DNA of 64,000 nucleotides, from the NCBI GenBank assembly GCA_030272585.1, contig BSYQ01000007.1, positions 5,646,001 to 5,710,000 of the forward strand, given 5' to 3'. The notes below the pieces were generated by a model that was not told the DNA's origin, did not search any database, and saw only the letters and a list, made by a program, of their open reading frames with translations. The stretch is from Bryopsis sp. KO-2023 (taxonomy: Eukaryota > Chlorophyta > Ulvophyceae > Bryopsidales > Bryopsidaceae). A program made the translations under genes and the position numbers. Of this stretch, positions 28,401-44,500 are shown one piece after another; the stretch's first letter is position 1; each line of letters starts with the position of its first letter.

Positions 28401-31400
28401 GCGTCAGGATGATCCCCCCTGCCGTGCGACGCATAACAGGAAAAAAATGGCGCTTCGGTTTCCGGCAGCCGACCTCACCAGGTCGTGCTTGGAAGCAACC
28501 AGGATGCCAAAGTGTGCTTGGGTTGCTTGGGTTTTTTTCGACTCCTGGTTCAGCCTTTTGAATTCATAGCTCTTTGCTGGTGGATAATTCGGGTGCATCG
28601 CAAAAACATTCAGTGCGTGCAAGTGCACCAGTTGCAGCCCCTCTTGCACGCAAGTGCATCGCTTGCAGCCCCAGTCGTCGTATCATATCAATCTTGAACG
28701 CCTTGCAACTCTCGTGCCTTGTGGTCAATGTGGTTTATTTCAAGCGAAAAGGGGGTAAGTCGGGGACGCGGTCCCAGGACGACGGAGGGCTGCCGTTCTC
28801 TCCGAGTGTTAAGCTTTGGTGGGGCTGGGAGAAGTGAACCACAAAGAAATACCGACGGCCGACTCGCCAAAGGTCGATAACGAGGGAATAAATTCCTTGG
28901 ACGACGTCTACTCTTTTAGATACGTCGACAGCAGTGGGGGAGTTTCGCTGGGTCGGTACGTTCGTTGTGAGATTGTCCAAACGTCCTGAGGTGAATCGTC
29001 AAAACAGAGGAACTCACTTGATTCTGATTTCCACCTCCAGCACTGGGAGCATCTTAATTTTGTGTGCTTTGTTTTTTCCACAGACTCTGAGAAATTAGGA
29101 GGAAATATCATAAACCCATTTGCAAGAGGAAAATTCTCGTTGGATCATTGTGGCCCATGGTGAGCTTCTTTTTTTTTGCAGATTAGAAAAAAAAACAGTC
29201 CTCCCACTTTTTAGCTCTCATGCAGCTGCGATTCTCATTTTCATCACAGTGTATCTTAAACAAAGGGCAGTTCATCTTTTTCACGGACTGTGGAAACGAT
29301 CAGAGCGATGACCTGTATCACTCACTTAAATGGTAAACAGGCAACCTAAGGAATGCTAACTGATATCTTGGCCTGAAGGTCCCAAGAATTAATTTGACCC
29401 TTGGCGGCCATTCTCATGCCATGTGTGCATGTTGGTGGATCCAGCTAGATTTTTGCTGACAAAATTTTGAAGAAGAGTTAGGTGTGGGATGATTTGCTTC
29501 ATTCTTACCTTACAGTTGGTTGGGGTAAAAGATAGCGCGATGGTCGACCTGCTTATTGTGCACAAACAATTATGCATGGTTCTGGTAGGATGGACAGGCT
29601 CTGCCTGCACCAGTGGTAGACACAGTCTCATGTCAGGCTCGTTTGGAGGAAAACATCGGTGGGCATCCAACAGGAACAACGAGGAAGTCAAAAACTCTGC
29701 CCACCACTCGTTGTAGGGTCATGGCGGGCACAGGTTCAGTTAATAGTCTGGTTGTACGAGACTGAGAGTTCTAGGTATACCTACGTAGTCTGGGTGTTTT
29801 CTCTCTGGCTTGCGAGAACGATTTCCCTTGTAATTCCGTGCGATTTGGTCCACCATTCCCCTGAGATGATCCACCATCACCAGCCACTTTATCCCTCGTC
29901 ATGCGTTCCCCATCCTACGTATAATTGGGTCTGTTTTTGCCATCCCCTGAATTCCTCTAATCATCACTGATTGGTGTTGACGCTGGCGCTGTATTTCCAG
30001 CAGCTTGAATCCCACTGCAGTGCCGTGCAGCTTGTCGTGTAATGATCGCTTCACTGTAAGAAATGGGTCGTCCAAGCGCGACTTGGTGTGGTGGGCTGAA
30101 AGGTTTTGTGGTGTCGAATCTTTTGGTGGGGCTTCTCTCACCTGAACACATGGCACACCTTTCTGGCGTTACGATGAAATCCTTAATCCACCCAGTTCCA
30201 TCATCACCATCGTGTTGCGCATCTATCCTGCCTAGAAAACCCCACTGTTTCTACCTTTCCTCCATTAATCGATCTCTGAGAGGGGCGGGTGCTGGGTCAA
30301 TTGGCAAGTGCAGACACACAGCCAACATAACTTGCGTTTCGAGCCACTTGTGTTTCTTTCGTCGTTCTTCTTGAGGCTGACTTTCGACCCAGTTCGCCTG
30401 AGCTGCTGTGAGGAAAAAAAAAAGAATAGCACGATGGCAAAGATTGTGCTGCGGCACTCCCTTCCGTGACAGTAATTAACCCACGATCGACCTCGGGGGT
30501 ATTTGGACACTTCTTTCGCATGTCGGTGCTTGATTGGGGAGGCGGCTGGAGGCGGTGGTTTGAGAAGTGGCAAAGGAGGCGGCGGCTGGTGGTGGAGGAG
30601 GTGGCTGAGGAGTCTGGTGATCTCTAATACGTAAACATATATATTCTGTGTGAGTGCTTTACTCGATGCCAAAAAATGAAGAAAACCAGCGTGCCTGCGT
30701 GTGCTGGTTTTTTTCCTCTGTGAGCTAAACTACTCTGATATATCCCCGCGATACCACTTCTACAAGCAGCCGGGGTTGTCGGTTACAAACACACGGCAAG
30801 TCTCTGTCTATCCCACAGTCAGGTAGACAGAGGGCATAGAGCACACAGCAGGTGCCTCTTTTTTGCAGGTAGACAGAGGGCATAGAGCACACAGCAGGTG
30901 CCTCTTTTTTGCCTGGCCCCATCAGTTCGAGGTAAAGGCCAAGCAGACAAGCTCACTTTCTCTCTTTGTCCATTCGATAGGGTGTGTATGGGGGGTTTAC
31001 ATTTACCACTACCATACCAGCACGAAGGATACCTAGGATGAAATCCAAGGTTGGGCACTTGCCAATGGGAACAAGAAGATGCGCAACATTGATATTGACT
31101 GCACACAAAACATCGTCCCACAAATACCAAATTGAGTTCTTCAATCACAATCGATTTGACTGTGCTGGCACGTGCATTCGTATCGAATTGTTGTGTATTT
31201 GTGATTTCCCAACACGAATACTCGACAATTCTGAACCCCACCTCTGTGCAGTTGTGTTGCTCTTCGTACACATATAAATCTTACAAACCATGGAGGCAAT
31301 TCCAAAATACATTTCCAACTGAAACCGAGAAAAGCAATAGAATACGTCTCCCATCAATCGACACACACTACACTTGTTTGAGTTTGAAACAGAGTTCCTG

Positions 31401-34400
31401 TGTCCGACAGCGGCAACTTTGCTTTCAAAAGGCAGAAGGGACGCTGGAACAACAAGAAAGGCAGCGGCTGCAGGTGTTTGCACCATGATGCCACAACCAG
31501 GAGGCAACTGTTGGCATGCGGTGCGTTCTGCACCGCTCCAAAAACACAGGCAGCAAGGAAAATTGTGAAAGAGAAGAAAACAATTTATCGCTGCGTCGTT
31601 TTGGATTGTTGACTTTGATAGGAATCATAAATATTGAAGTCATTGCACAGAGGTGCTGAGGAAGGGGACAGGATTGGATGGAAAGAAGTTGCATCGGAAT
31701 CTGATGCAACGCAAAAACAACCGTGGACAAAAAACAGACTTCTTTGGTTCACCAAGTTTTTTAATTGTGAGAGAGGAGTTATGTTTGTTTTTGCCCAGCA
31801 TGCTGAAAATAGAAATAACCTTCGTAGTGGATGACAATGTCCTAAGCAAAGAGGGATTGTATTCTTTGACACGACTCTTAACACTGGCATTGGCTGGATC
31901 AAGTACATGACAATGACCACCAGATGCGAGGCCTCACAGAATCGGGTTTGTTGATCACTGTTGAATCAAGACTGAAGTGCTGCATATCTCGAAGATAAAC
32001 AAAGTTGCTGCATATCTCGAAGATAAACAAAAGCAATCCACCACGCCTTGACAAATGTCTCACATCGCCTCCTGACCACTGATCTTCCACCCTTATTGCA
32101 CAATCCAGAAATCCACATATACGTTGTGCACATGTGCCCCCCCCCCCCCCTCCAAAAAAAAGCAAAAAAAATTATCTGTAATTTGCCGACACTGATTCTC
32201 GCCAATGCCTAAACGTCGGTATGCGAATCCATTGTTTGTGGTGCGTCCTGACCATCCGGTGCAGCCGATTGACCTTAATCAAAAATAGATATCCACAAAT
32301 AATTATTTGGACATGTGAAGGTATAGTGTGGAGGTAGTACATCCTCAAATCTTGAGCAAAGTGGAATGAGGGGGATGTGGTAGCAGTGCTCACGAAGTTT
32401 TGGGCTCAGCTCACCTGGTCTCTTCTTCGTCAGAAAATTAAGACAATAATTGCCATTGCCAAATTAGCAATAGCTGGAAGTCTCCTGCTCGAACGGGAAG
32501 TCATCTGCTTTGAATATACCCCCTTGGAACAACATCAATACATTTTAGTGCGCAACCAGCGGTGAGACTTGCGAATGATCATAAACTTCTCATAAATCAT
32601 AATCTGCACCCCTTTTCCTCAGCCTTGTCTACGTGCTGCTGTTCAGCAGTGCACCATTCGTGGACGCCCCTGAAATCACCCAGCCATCATTTACAGTTGC
32701 ACAGGTTACAGGTCATTTACAGTTCCATCAGCCCCCCCAATGCCCCCGAATACTCAGACTCAAATAATCTCTCTTCTCCCATAAATTTTCAATTCGTTCT
32801 CTCGGGTATTCCGACAATGACAGCATGTCTCTCATGAATGTGACAGGCAAACTATCCATCCTGGATGACAACAATCCTTCATGCTAGAAACCCCCATCCC
32901 TGAAATTGCTGGAAAGAAACACAGGCCCACTGTCTCATGGGCCATTGCCACAGATTGCATCGCCGTTCTCTTCCTCATAGCTCTCTCTTCCACTCTCCAC
33001 AGAAGTGATAAATATCAAAACCATCCCGGCCTCCAGGAAGGGGTGGGGAGGTACACGATGATTTAACAACTCCTTACCGTGCTACTGGTCGAACTAATAT
33101 GGTTCCATCAGGCATGAGCGCCATAAAATCTTCTTCATCCCCCACCAAATCATGCACTTCCTCCCTCTCCATAACTTCTCCATGTTTGGTTTTCACGCAC
33201 ATCAGGTCCAATGCATGAACCTGGCACATATTCATAAAGGTCTTTCAAAGTCTATCAAGGCATGTCAAAAAACCACCTGGTGTGAATCCTACAGAAGTCT
33301 ACGGTCATTCATGAGTCCAGATGCCAGGAGATCAGGAATGAAGGTTTTGATACCAGAAAAATACACACAGGTAATAATGTGGGCAAAATTGATCTTGATG
33401 TGGAGGAGCCCCAAGACGCAGTGGAAGAACAATTGACGGTTCCCCATTTGTTCAAATTCAATTTAAGTCAATAGGAGCCCTCCGCAAAAGAAAAAAAAGG
33501 CGCACACAGACATACGAAAAGCAAACGAAGTCTGCTGCTCATTCCTGACGGAACACCTATGAGCCTTTTATACATGTGTAAATGAGGCAACCCGAAAAAA
33601 AAAAACAAGAAAATCAACAGATTTGGAGTCCACTTCTGGGATTGTCCTGATGCAAGGAATGCTAAGTTCATTTTTGTACATACATATATACTTTTTTTAA
33701 GGAAAGCTGGATGGCTAACAAAAAAGAGCTCATCATGCAGTCTACCCTTGAGGCATGTGCAAAGTGTTGCAGCGGTGGCTCGTTGGAATTATCAAAATTG
33801 ATCACGGAAAATCGGTCCCTTGTCCATCGCAATGTAGCATTCTGAACCCACGCTTCCGACCCGCCCCTTGTCAGAGGCATCCGACCCTAAGCAAAGCCAA
33901 CACCTATCGACGGGGTTTTTTGGGCTCCTAAAATCGTTTCTGTCCTTCATAGATGCCAGCTCCACTCTCAGGTCACATCCGAACCGTTGAGTTCTCTGCC
34001 AGCTTGCCGCATCGCCTCCACCGACTCGAATTGTCCGAATGCCCAAGAATTGATTTTTCCTTCAGCATTAGTCCCTCTGTAGATGCTCGTGACCTGTGGA
34101 GATTATTCTTTTTCAGTTTTTTACAGAGGAGAAATAAAAGGAAAAAAGAGTTGAAATAGACAATCGCACATCGATTGATCTTGAATTTTTCCGGAGGCTT
34201 TCTCAAAGTACCTCTCCTACACTAGGAACGTGGTCTTTCACATCATTTTTCTTCATGGAGAGTATCAAGCTGCTCACGAAGCAAGTTTTCCTCCGGTCTT
34301 TCACAACACCGGGTGTTCCCCGGCTTGGCTACACTGTTTTCAGCCTCTTGCTTTGCTGCCATTCCCAGGTCTCCTGACCATCCTGCAAAAACACTAGAGT

Positions 34401-37400
34401 ATTGTGAATCAGTGAATTTAATCTTTGTACTGGTGGCCAGTCCTCCTACGAAGAAAAACATATTTACATATATTTATATTTATGTCGGTATGTGCGTTTT
34501 GACTATTTGATATTTAAGTCGCTGCCGATCAATGTGACGATCGAAGGAAAGCTCAAATGTGACTTTGAACCAAAGGGTGAGATGAAATGGTACTAAGGAA
34601 AGAGTGCAAACAGGAAAAAAAAAATGAGAAAGAGGTTGGGGAGGGGAAAAGAAAGACTGGATCAACAACGAGAGAGCACACTTGGGCAGCTGGCTAGAGG
34701 AGGGTGAAAGGGGGGGCAACAGCCTACATGGTGTCGAAGTCTTGACTCTAATTGTCAGACAAACCAGCCCTGGACTTATATCCCAATCCTCGCATTCCAC
34801 CAGACATTTCCCCACCAGTTTCACCCAGCTGAGATCTGTGTCCAACAACCTGCATCCTACCCATGAAATCTACTCCACTACCTCCTCCCCCAAAGTTCTG
34901 AATGTTTTCAGTTGGGGGTTGACTGATGGGATGAGTGGGCTGCCACAAGGCACAATCATCACGCACGGGTTGGGGGAAGGTTCAATCAGACTGGGCTGAA
35001 TGCTTTGCCCAAAACAAATGTGCACCTTGATTTGCTGAAGGAGGAGGCATGAGATTCTGAGCAGCCGGCAGGGTGGACAGCCCTTGCATCAGTGCAGGAA
35101 ATTGCAGAGGGCTGGCATGCCGGACATGCGTAGGTCATAGACCGAAGATCGATTTGCTCATGCCGAAACCAACATGGTCTTCCGCACCGCTCCCATCTCT
35201 GTCTCCTATTCAAAATATATTCTTTTCAGGTGAAGTAAGAAAGACTGCGCTATCGTTGGCATTCACCACCATCCACGTAAAATTACAAATATCAACACGA
35301 AGGGTTTTGACAGGCCCACTGCATTGAGACTGCGCTCAAAAAAAAAAAAAAAAAGAGACATGCACACACTGAACCTCTTTTTCTCACAGTTCGAAAACAC
35401 CTGTTGAAGTCAAAAGGTCTGGCATCCACTGGTGTTCTCACGGAACAATGCTCTCCTCTCAGATTGACCCAACGCTTCCCAAAAGAAATTTTTTCCAGCC
35501 TTGTCAACCTTCTTCCCATGTCAGCATGTGCCTTCTGGATCGTTAATCGGGCAGGGTTCATCTCTGTGTTTACCTTAGCTCAACAAACTCAGGCCTATCC
35601 ACAGATTTCTTCCTTTCGACGAAACCATTTCCTTCTTCTGGTGGAATCCATCAGTCCTTGCTTTTTCGAGGGGGGGGGGGGTATTTCATCAGCTTGAAAT
35701 TGGTGGCATAACACCACACTTCTGAATCGACACGTCCGGTGACTTTGACTTCCCATGGCCCCACGCATTCCCAACCAGGGGGCGAAAGAATATCAGGAAG
35801 ATTATCAGAGTTGCGATGGCCTGTGCTTTTCAGGCTGAATTGTTTTCAATCCGTGATGAGCAGACACTTGTGGGAAAACGACCACATCGGTGGCCGTCGC
35901 TTGCTTTCGTACACCTGTGTTAAAAACCAGCATATTTGCTTTGTCAATGTCTATCAGACAACCGGATGCACCCAAAGACCTCATCGAATCCATCCTTTCC
36001 ATTTCATCGTCAACTGAGCTTTCGTTCACATAAAATAAATAGACAGAAATTCGGCCTCCTTGCAAAGGAAAAACCGCCTGAGAAAGGGCATAAAAGAAAA
36101 ACAGTCAACAGCAAAACGATGATGCATGGGTGCAAAATTCGAATTAGAAAGGTTGATTTGTTCCTTCGGATTTGCAGCCAATCACACCATTAGACTTGTC
36201 CTCGTCGAGTTGGAAAACGCACACAGGCTTCTAACGACTTCTTCAAGAGTAAATTTTCGATAGCCAGACTCCAGCACAATGCCTCGGCCCACGTTCACAG
36301 CCACCACCAGAGATGATTGATCGAATCCCAACATAGACCCTGCTCCACCCCTCAGTTTCACACCCCTCTCTCCTGATAAAAGAAAACACACTGGGATGGT
36401 TTCGTCGACATTCCAGCGCTTCGGTGTACTTTGTTATGCAAGAGTGAAGTTTGATAGGCTCCTGATTTGTTTTGACAAGCTTCCATCAAGGACTCATAGT
36501 ATCAGCATTTCATTGGCTTGAAAGATATTTGAAAAATCGGGTAAAACTAAAAAGCGGATTACTTGCAATAATTGCTCACACAGGGGATCCTACCCCACAA
36601 GCACACCCACAACTATTCTTCCGCTAGACCACCTTGGTGCGCATTGCTTGCACAATTTTTTGTGAATAATGGTTTGGACCCCTCCAAGGTGGAACTCGAC
36701 AGTCATCGAGCCCAGCTCTCTGTTTGCAGAATCCACCATCTTCACGACAAGTTCTTGTAGAGGGTCTGCAGCGGCGTTTGTTAATGCAATCTGGTGCAAT
36801 CTGGCCTGTGGCGAACTTGTCCCCTTGGGCAATCCGGGTGATGTCGTAGATGCCCCACACCAGAACTTTCTTGGCAGTTTCCTGGGGAAGATTGAAATTG
36901 AAGTCCTACAAAACATGTCAGGCACGAATACGTTATCACACAACGAGGTGTCAACATTGCAGCCTCGTCGCTGATTGACCCACTGCCGTTTTTTTCAGAA
37001 AGACCTGAGAAAACAGATGCCATTCAAGCCGCTGGTCAAAAACAATGCTCCCACCTGGCACATGCACCAACACAACCAAGCTATTTCCATGCTGTAAAGT
37101 TAACCTTACCACTCTAGACCTTCCAAGACAAGTCATATTCTTGTCTCCTGACTGCAGGGCTGCCACCAATTATATATTATTATACTATATTATTATTATT
37201 TTCATGTCTCCACCAAGGAGCTCAGCCAGATTTTTTTCAAAGACGGCCCACTCTTCCAGAAAGCAATCCAAAGAAATTTACCTTGTACAAAAATGGCCAT
37301 AGCAGCCAACGTTCTACCCCCTTCCTCGGGCTTCCAGGCGGGTTGCTCAACAGGTCTGGCACCAGGGATTTTTCCATCCATCAATTCCCCATCCGCTTCC

Positions 37401-38861
37401 ATCATGTTAACATCCGATTCGATTTCATCTCGTATATTTTCTGACCCAGGTGGTGTTTTCTCCAGCCTCGTCATATCAACCGGCAACTGTTGCTAGGCCG
37501 ATCCCACTCCTACACATCCATTTCAGTCTTTGGCGGTGTAATACTCTCAACCCCCCTTGCTCCCGGTTGGAGAATATCGGCCGGACATGGATCGAATGCT
37601 CTTTAAATCTTCACACACTTTCCCCCCTTGAACATGGCTCTCACAAGCTGCCCCACGATGCCTCGACCAATTCATGGTCAGAGTTTGGCTGATGTTCAAT
37701 TCAGATTCCTACTATCGATAGGCTGGGGCTCTTGGGCGAGGGTTTTTTATAATTGTTTCTTTATCCATCGAAAGAGTCACACAAAAAAAAACCCTCTGCC
37801 TCAACCCCCCCCTTTTTTTTCCTCATTTCATTTTTTTTTTCTTACCTCTGTCGTGATCACCGCCACTTGGATAGCAAGGTGCCTGATGTGGATCCTCACA
37901 TTCTCCCTTACGTCGTAGAGCTGGGCCCGCCGATTGCTCGGAAGCCGCCCTAATATCTCCATGATCCTTGAATAAATGTTGCTTGTGAATGCTTTCCTCG
38001 ACGACTGCCCCCTCCTCTCATCCACCCACCTCTCGAGCTCCTTCTCCGTCCGAAGCAACCTCCTACACGATTTTGATAGACAAAAAAAAAAACAGTCCCA
38101 TTCAGTCCATTCCATCTCTATGCCCTCCTTGTTCAAAAATTCTGTGATAATAGATGAGCCTTGGTAGGCCAAAAAAAACCTTCCGAAAGAAGTGGTTCAA
38201 ATTTCCTTTCTTGCACAATCCCGAGATGAAGTTGGAAAGCGGAAACGTCGAAGGAAAGGGCTGTGCATTTGTGTGTCAGAGAGTGATTTTATTTTTATTT
38301 TTTTCTGGGTGGGCACATACATCCACCCACAAAGATGAAGGGTACACATGGCAGAAGGGAAGAAAAAAGGGCAGCCTGCAGTTCCCTGAAACATGAAAAC
38401 AAGGGGCCTCTGGACATACAAAGGGGGGGGGACAACAAGAACAAGGGCAACAGGGGAGGTCTCCTCAACTTTCGAACCCGCGCAAGCACTCACGCCGGGC
38501 TCCCGTCCGCCGGGTCGACGCGCGCCCGCGTCCTCGCCGCCGTCGCCGTCGCCATCGCTCGCCGCCCTGCTCGCTTCGAGGTCCTTTCCCTTCGCGTCCT
38601 TCGCCGGGCGGCCGGTCTCGCTCAACGGTGGTCGCGGGCAGCCAGCGAGCGGGGGCGCCTCGCTCGTTCCTCCACCACGGGGAGGGGGTCGCTCCGCCAG
38701 ACGTGCGTCGCGCGCAGGCGCACGACGCTGTACCACAGTGTACCGCGCGGTGCCAGCGCGGCGGCGACGGCGACCCCAGGTGTGACGACGGGACAGCGGG
38801 CTCGTTAACGCCTGGTGGGGCGACGGCGTGAAAGCGACGTGACGTAGACCGTTAACCATTA
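28400..38861 (-). CDS. Unrecognised large multi-exon minus-strand gene(s)
   Basis: A GC-rich first exon may start at 38861 (MVNGLRHVAF...) with donor GGC|GTGAGT near 38490. Exons with reasonable splice sites follow near 38069-37852 (LLRTEKELERWVDERRGQSS..., donor GAG|GTAAG), 37495-37282 (PVDMTRLEKTPPGSENIR...), 37155-37020, 36908-36620 (frame changes inside), 36370-36233 (GGAGSMLGFDQSSLVVAVNV...), 36030-35912, 34385-34240, 33225-33082 (...LMPDGTILVRPVAR), 30410-30255, 30230-30142, 30060-29960 and 29735-29510. Between 35.1 and 34.7 kb and at 30.6 kb the translation is Pro/Gln/Gly-rich. I could not assign a family. It may be two genes, and the frame change near 36.75 kb could mean an extra intron, an error or decay. 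CDS limits are approximate. Confidence 0.3.
30822..30913. repeat. Exact tandem duplication, 2 x 46 bp
   Basis: AGGTAGACAGAGGGCATAGA to CTCTTTTTTGC occurs twice head-to-tail with no visible difference, so it is recent. Confidence 0.9.
31979..32029. repeat. Short tandem duplication, about 2 x 27 bp
   Basis: GCTGCATATCTCGAAGATAA followed by ACAAA is repeated head-to-tail. Confidence 0.85.
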
Positions 38862-39377
38862 ACGCCCCGTCGTCCCAGCACGCGTTAATGGCCCCCTGAC
38901 ATATAGTGGATTTATCTTCCTGTTTTTGTATCAGCGACATTCCACCTCCATACTTGGAGATCGCTTAACAGGCTCAACCCCATGCTAATTCCTACTTAAG
39001 AAAGTAAATGGAGAGGTGAAGGGAAATTGTTGGGCAGAGCTGGTCTTCCAGAGAAACTGATTAAAAAATTATCTGGTGTTAGCGTTTTCAGAGTGATTTG
39101 CGCAACACGACAGAAACTCGGTTGGCCCGATCCGTGCATGAAACATCGTTACCAAAGTGAAATCCAAAGAGTCACTGGAACAACCAAGAGGAGCAAGAGA
39201 AAATGGAACCCCACGAGCATGCAAAAAAAAGAAAATAAAGAATACTGGAGCCACATGACATCCTGCCTGACAGGTTCAACCGCAAAACTGGTGAACTCAA
39301 AGAATCTCCTGAATGTTTCGTGTTTTTTTCTTTTGTTATGGTTGGACTATTTGCTTTCCTCCCTCTATCCGTTCCGT

Positions 39378-41193
<1,816 letters not shown>

Positions 41194-41517
41194 GGCTGCC
41201 AGTTATACGATGATGGACGTAGAAAACTCGACGGCTGGAAAGGGAACGCTGTATGTCGGAGAGCGAGTTCTTGACGGAAAAAGTACGACAGCCGAACGCA
41301 TCATGATTTGATTCGATCTGATCACGTGGGCGCACGTGATCCCATGATCAATTAAACGACAAAGACTTTCAAGATGTTTCTATTTTGGGTTTGGGATGTT
41401 TCAGCTGATGTCCCGATGACATACCCACACAACAAGCACCACCCTTTCTACAGTTTTGCTCAGATCAGGGTTGGTCAGGTCGGAGCGAACTAGACGTAAA
41501 CTTCCGAAAACGATACA
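41194..41517. promoter_or_regulatory. Bidirectional promoter with paired CACGTG boxes
   Basis: 324 bp between the divergent start codons of ribose-5-phosphate isomerase and Rpn3. Two CACGTG cores (41323-41328 and 41333-41338) form a near-palindrome ATCACGTGGGCGCACGTGAT. CACGTG is the plant G-box/E-box bound by bZIP and bHLH factors. A TGATCACG/TGATC motif overlaps it on the left. Confidence 0.6.
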
Positions 41518-44500
41518 ATGGGAAAGGAGGCCGCAGCTCAACCGTCAGCAACACCCGGCAAAAAAGACGCCGAGGTGGAGGAGATCGTCGACGAGACACC
41601 CCCTCCTTCGACGTTTGAACGTCTTCGCGGATTATTGGGATTAATCAGTCAAGCTGTAAAAGAAAAGGATACCCGAGCGTTGATGGGGCGAGTATTAAGG
41701 GAAACTGCGGGAATCAGAAGCGGGTTTGGGTCGGAGGTGCTGATCGCTTTGATCAGCGAGGTTTTGCCAGTTGCTTCTGGGGCCAGGGGGATCTTGGTGG
41801 AGAAGCTGGGGCAGGTTGGTGGACTTTGTTGACAGATCTGCATCAAAGCTGATTTTGCTGAACAAAGTATTGGCAAAGGTCTAGCTTGAGTACAACCTTA
41901 GGATTGCAACCCAAAACAACAGCCAAAATGCACTCACAAACACACAGATAGTGGCAGCATTGAAAGTGTCATAAAATCCATGTTGTTTTTCTGAAATGAT
42001 CTGTTGCTCTGTTAGGTATCGGAGGTCATGGATGTGGATTCAAATGGTGCTGCAATGGAAACCAGCAGTTCATCGCCAGGCCTGAACGTCCTTCCTGAGG
42101 TGGAAATGTACTGCTTGCTGATTTCCCAAATGTACTTGGTGACCTGCAAGGAATTTCAACTGGTGAGTGTGCCGCCCCCTTCCCCACTCTCAAATTGAGG
42201 TTTGATTAGATGCACATACACCCCAAAACGCCCAAAAAACGACATGCAATTATCATGTTTAGGGATTGTGGGGTGGTTGTGGTTTGTTCGAAAATAGCTC
42301 ACGATTGATATGTGGAGAAACATTTCGAGTGGAAGGAAAAGAGTGGAATTTTGGCGTTTGGGAGGTTCAATCTTATTCTTCCAGACAGAATAGGTTGCAC
42401 GAAAGGCTGTACTATACGTAACGTACGTTTTATTTTTTGGGGGGAAATGTTGCAATTAAGATGAAGGGTTCATTCACAGGGCAGGGAGGTTTCGGATTTT
42501 GCGGTGACCGCAATCGCAAAGTATAATAGGCGGACATTGGACCAGATCTCTGCAAGAATTTATTTCTACTACTCCTGGATTTACGAAAGCTTGGGGATGC
42601 TGTCCGAAATCAGAAGTACCTTGCTGACCAGGATGCAAACCGCCGTCTTGCAGCACGACGATTTCGGACAGGAAACATTACTCAACTTGTTGCTCAGAAA
42701 TTACCTGCATTACAATCTTTATGATCAGGTGAGTAAACAGGTTCCTTGGGCTATTCACGTGCCAGTTTTGTTGACAGACCCCACGGAAAATGTGTTTCAC
42801 ATGAATATATTGATATAGTATACTCGCTCCATTGTGGTGCGTTTCAGGGTGGTAAGTGTGTGTGCCATTTGTCGGCTTTCTTGCATTGTACGAAAGAGTG
42901 TGATGTGATATTTTAATTAGGCAACGTTACGCATTTTTTAACTTTCATCTTTCTACTGGGAATGTCAATATGCTGGAACATTGTATCATAATTTGCTCAG
43001 CACACCTTATTCTTGTTGATAAAAGAGGGCTGGAAGCGGTGCTGTTCTTTGGGTGGACGGGGGCATTTCTTGAAGAGTTGATGCTGCATCTATGTGGCAA
43101 ATTGTCATTGCTGATGGGACTGACTCGATGAGAATCTCAACGATTCATACCTGCATTCCACAAAATCAGTTCGAGCAAATGGGGGTGATCTGTTCTTGTT
43201 TGTTTTTGTTTTTTCCAGGCGGAAAAATTGCGCTCAAAGAGCCCTGAGCCGAGCCGTGCCAGCACCCAGATCTGCAGGTACTTGTATTATTGGGGCCGAA
43301 TCCGGGCGATCCAATTGGAGTATACTGATGCAAGGGACTGCCTCCAGCAAGCCATTCGAAAAGCTCCAAACAGTGCGCATGGATTCAGGATCACCGTGAG
43401 CAAGTGGTTGATCATCGTGAGTTTGCTGCTCGGGGAAATTCCAGAGATGACCGAATTCACTCAGCAAGGGATGAAAAAAGCATTGGAACCGTACTTTCAA
43501 TTGGCAAGGGCAGTCAGATCCGGAGACTTGGCCTCGTTCAGGTGAGTGCACTTTTTTTTTTTTAATGGAAAATTCGCTGGAAGTCTATCGCTGTTGATAT
43601 TCTGAAAGTGACTGGCAGCACTGGTTGGTTTTAATCCGTCCCTTGGCGCGGGTTATTAACACAGTGTCTTTGCTGGAATCTATCCGTGGGTTTTTGAAGT
43701 GCTTACTCCGAAAGAGGTATTTATGAGCGTTTTTTTTGGAGGGGTTGGTGTTGAATTTCTGAAGAATTGAAGATAAATCAAGGGAAAGGGGGTGCCCTAG
43801 GGAAATTTCAACTTGAAAGTGATTTTTAACTCATGGAAGCATCCTATTTGAGTCCATAGGGGTGGGGAGATAGAAGCCTGAAGCGAATGGATTGGATCAA
43901 ACTTCGAGTCATGGGTTGTTATCCGCTGGATTTGAAAAATGTGATTGTTGATGCAAATTTTTTTCCATATCCGTATTTTTCATCTGATTTTGTTTGCTTT
44001 AGGGCTGTCGCTGAGCAGTTCCACACTGATTTCCGCGCAGACAAGACGCACAACCTGATTTCCAGGCTCCACCACAATGTTTTGAGGACAGGTTTGCGAA
44101 GAATCAATCTGGCCTACTCAAAGATTTCATTAAAGGTAGGGAGAGGGGTTGGATTCAATTTTCCTGTGAATTTTGCAGTAAATTTCCTGCACAGTGTTTA
44201 CATCCAGGAAAAGAAAAATGTCAATCGCAAACAAATTGTTTTTATCTTTATGTGTAAAAGGGGGTGAAAAGGGATGGACGCTTGGTGGGTCTCCATGAAT
44301 TGAACGTGTTCATGTGTTTTATTATTTTCTTTTTTTTTGGGGGGGGGGGTTGCAGGATGTTGCAGCTAAGCTGGGTCTGGGTGGTGACGATGCCATCGAG
44401 AGGATTGTGGCGAAAGCAATTCAGTAGGTGCCCTTGTTCTGATCCTTTTATGGTATTGAATGGATGTGTCTATGCATTTTGGGGTTGCGTATGGTACATC

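Noticed and set aside
38335..38808. 157-codon plus-strand ORF in the GC-rich island
   Set aside because: Several frames are open on both strands because of high GC. No domain, and minus-strand splice signals are better.
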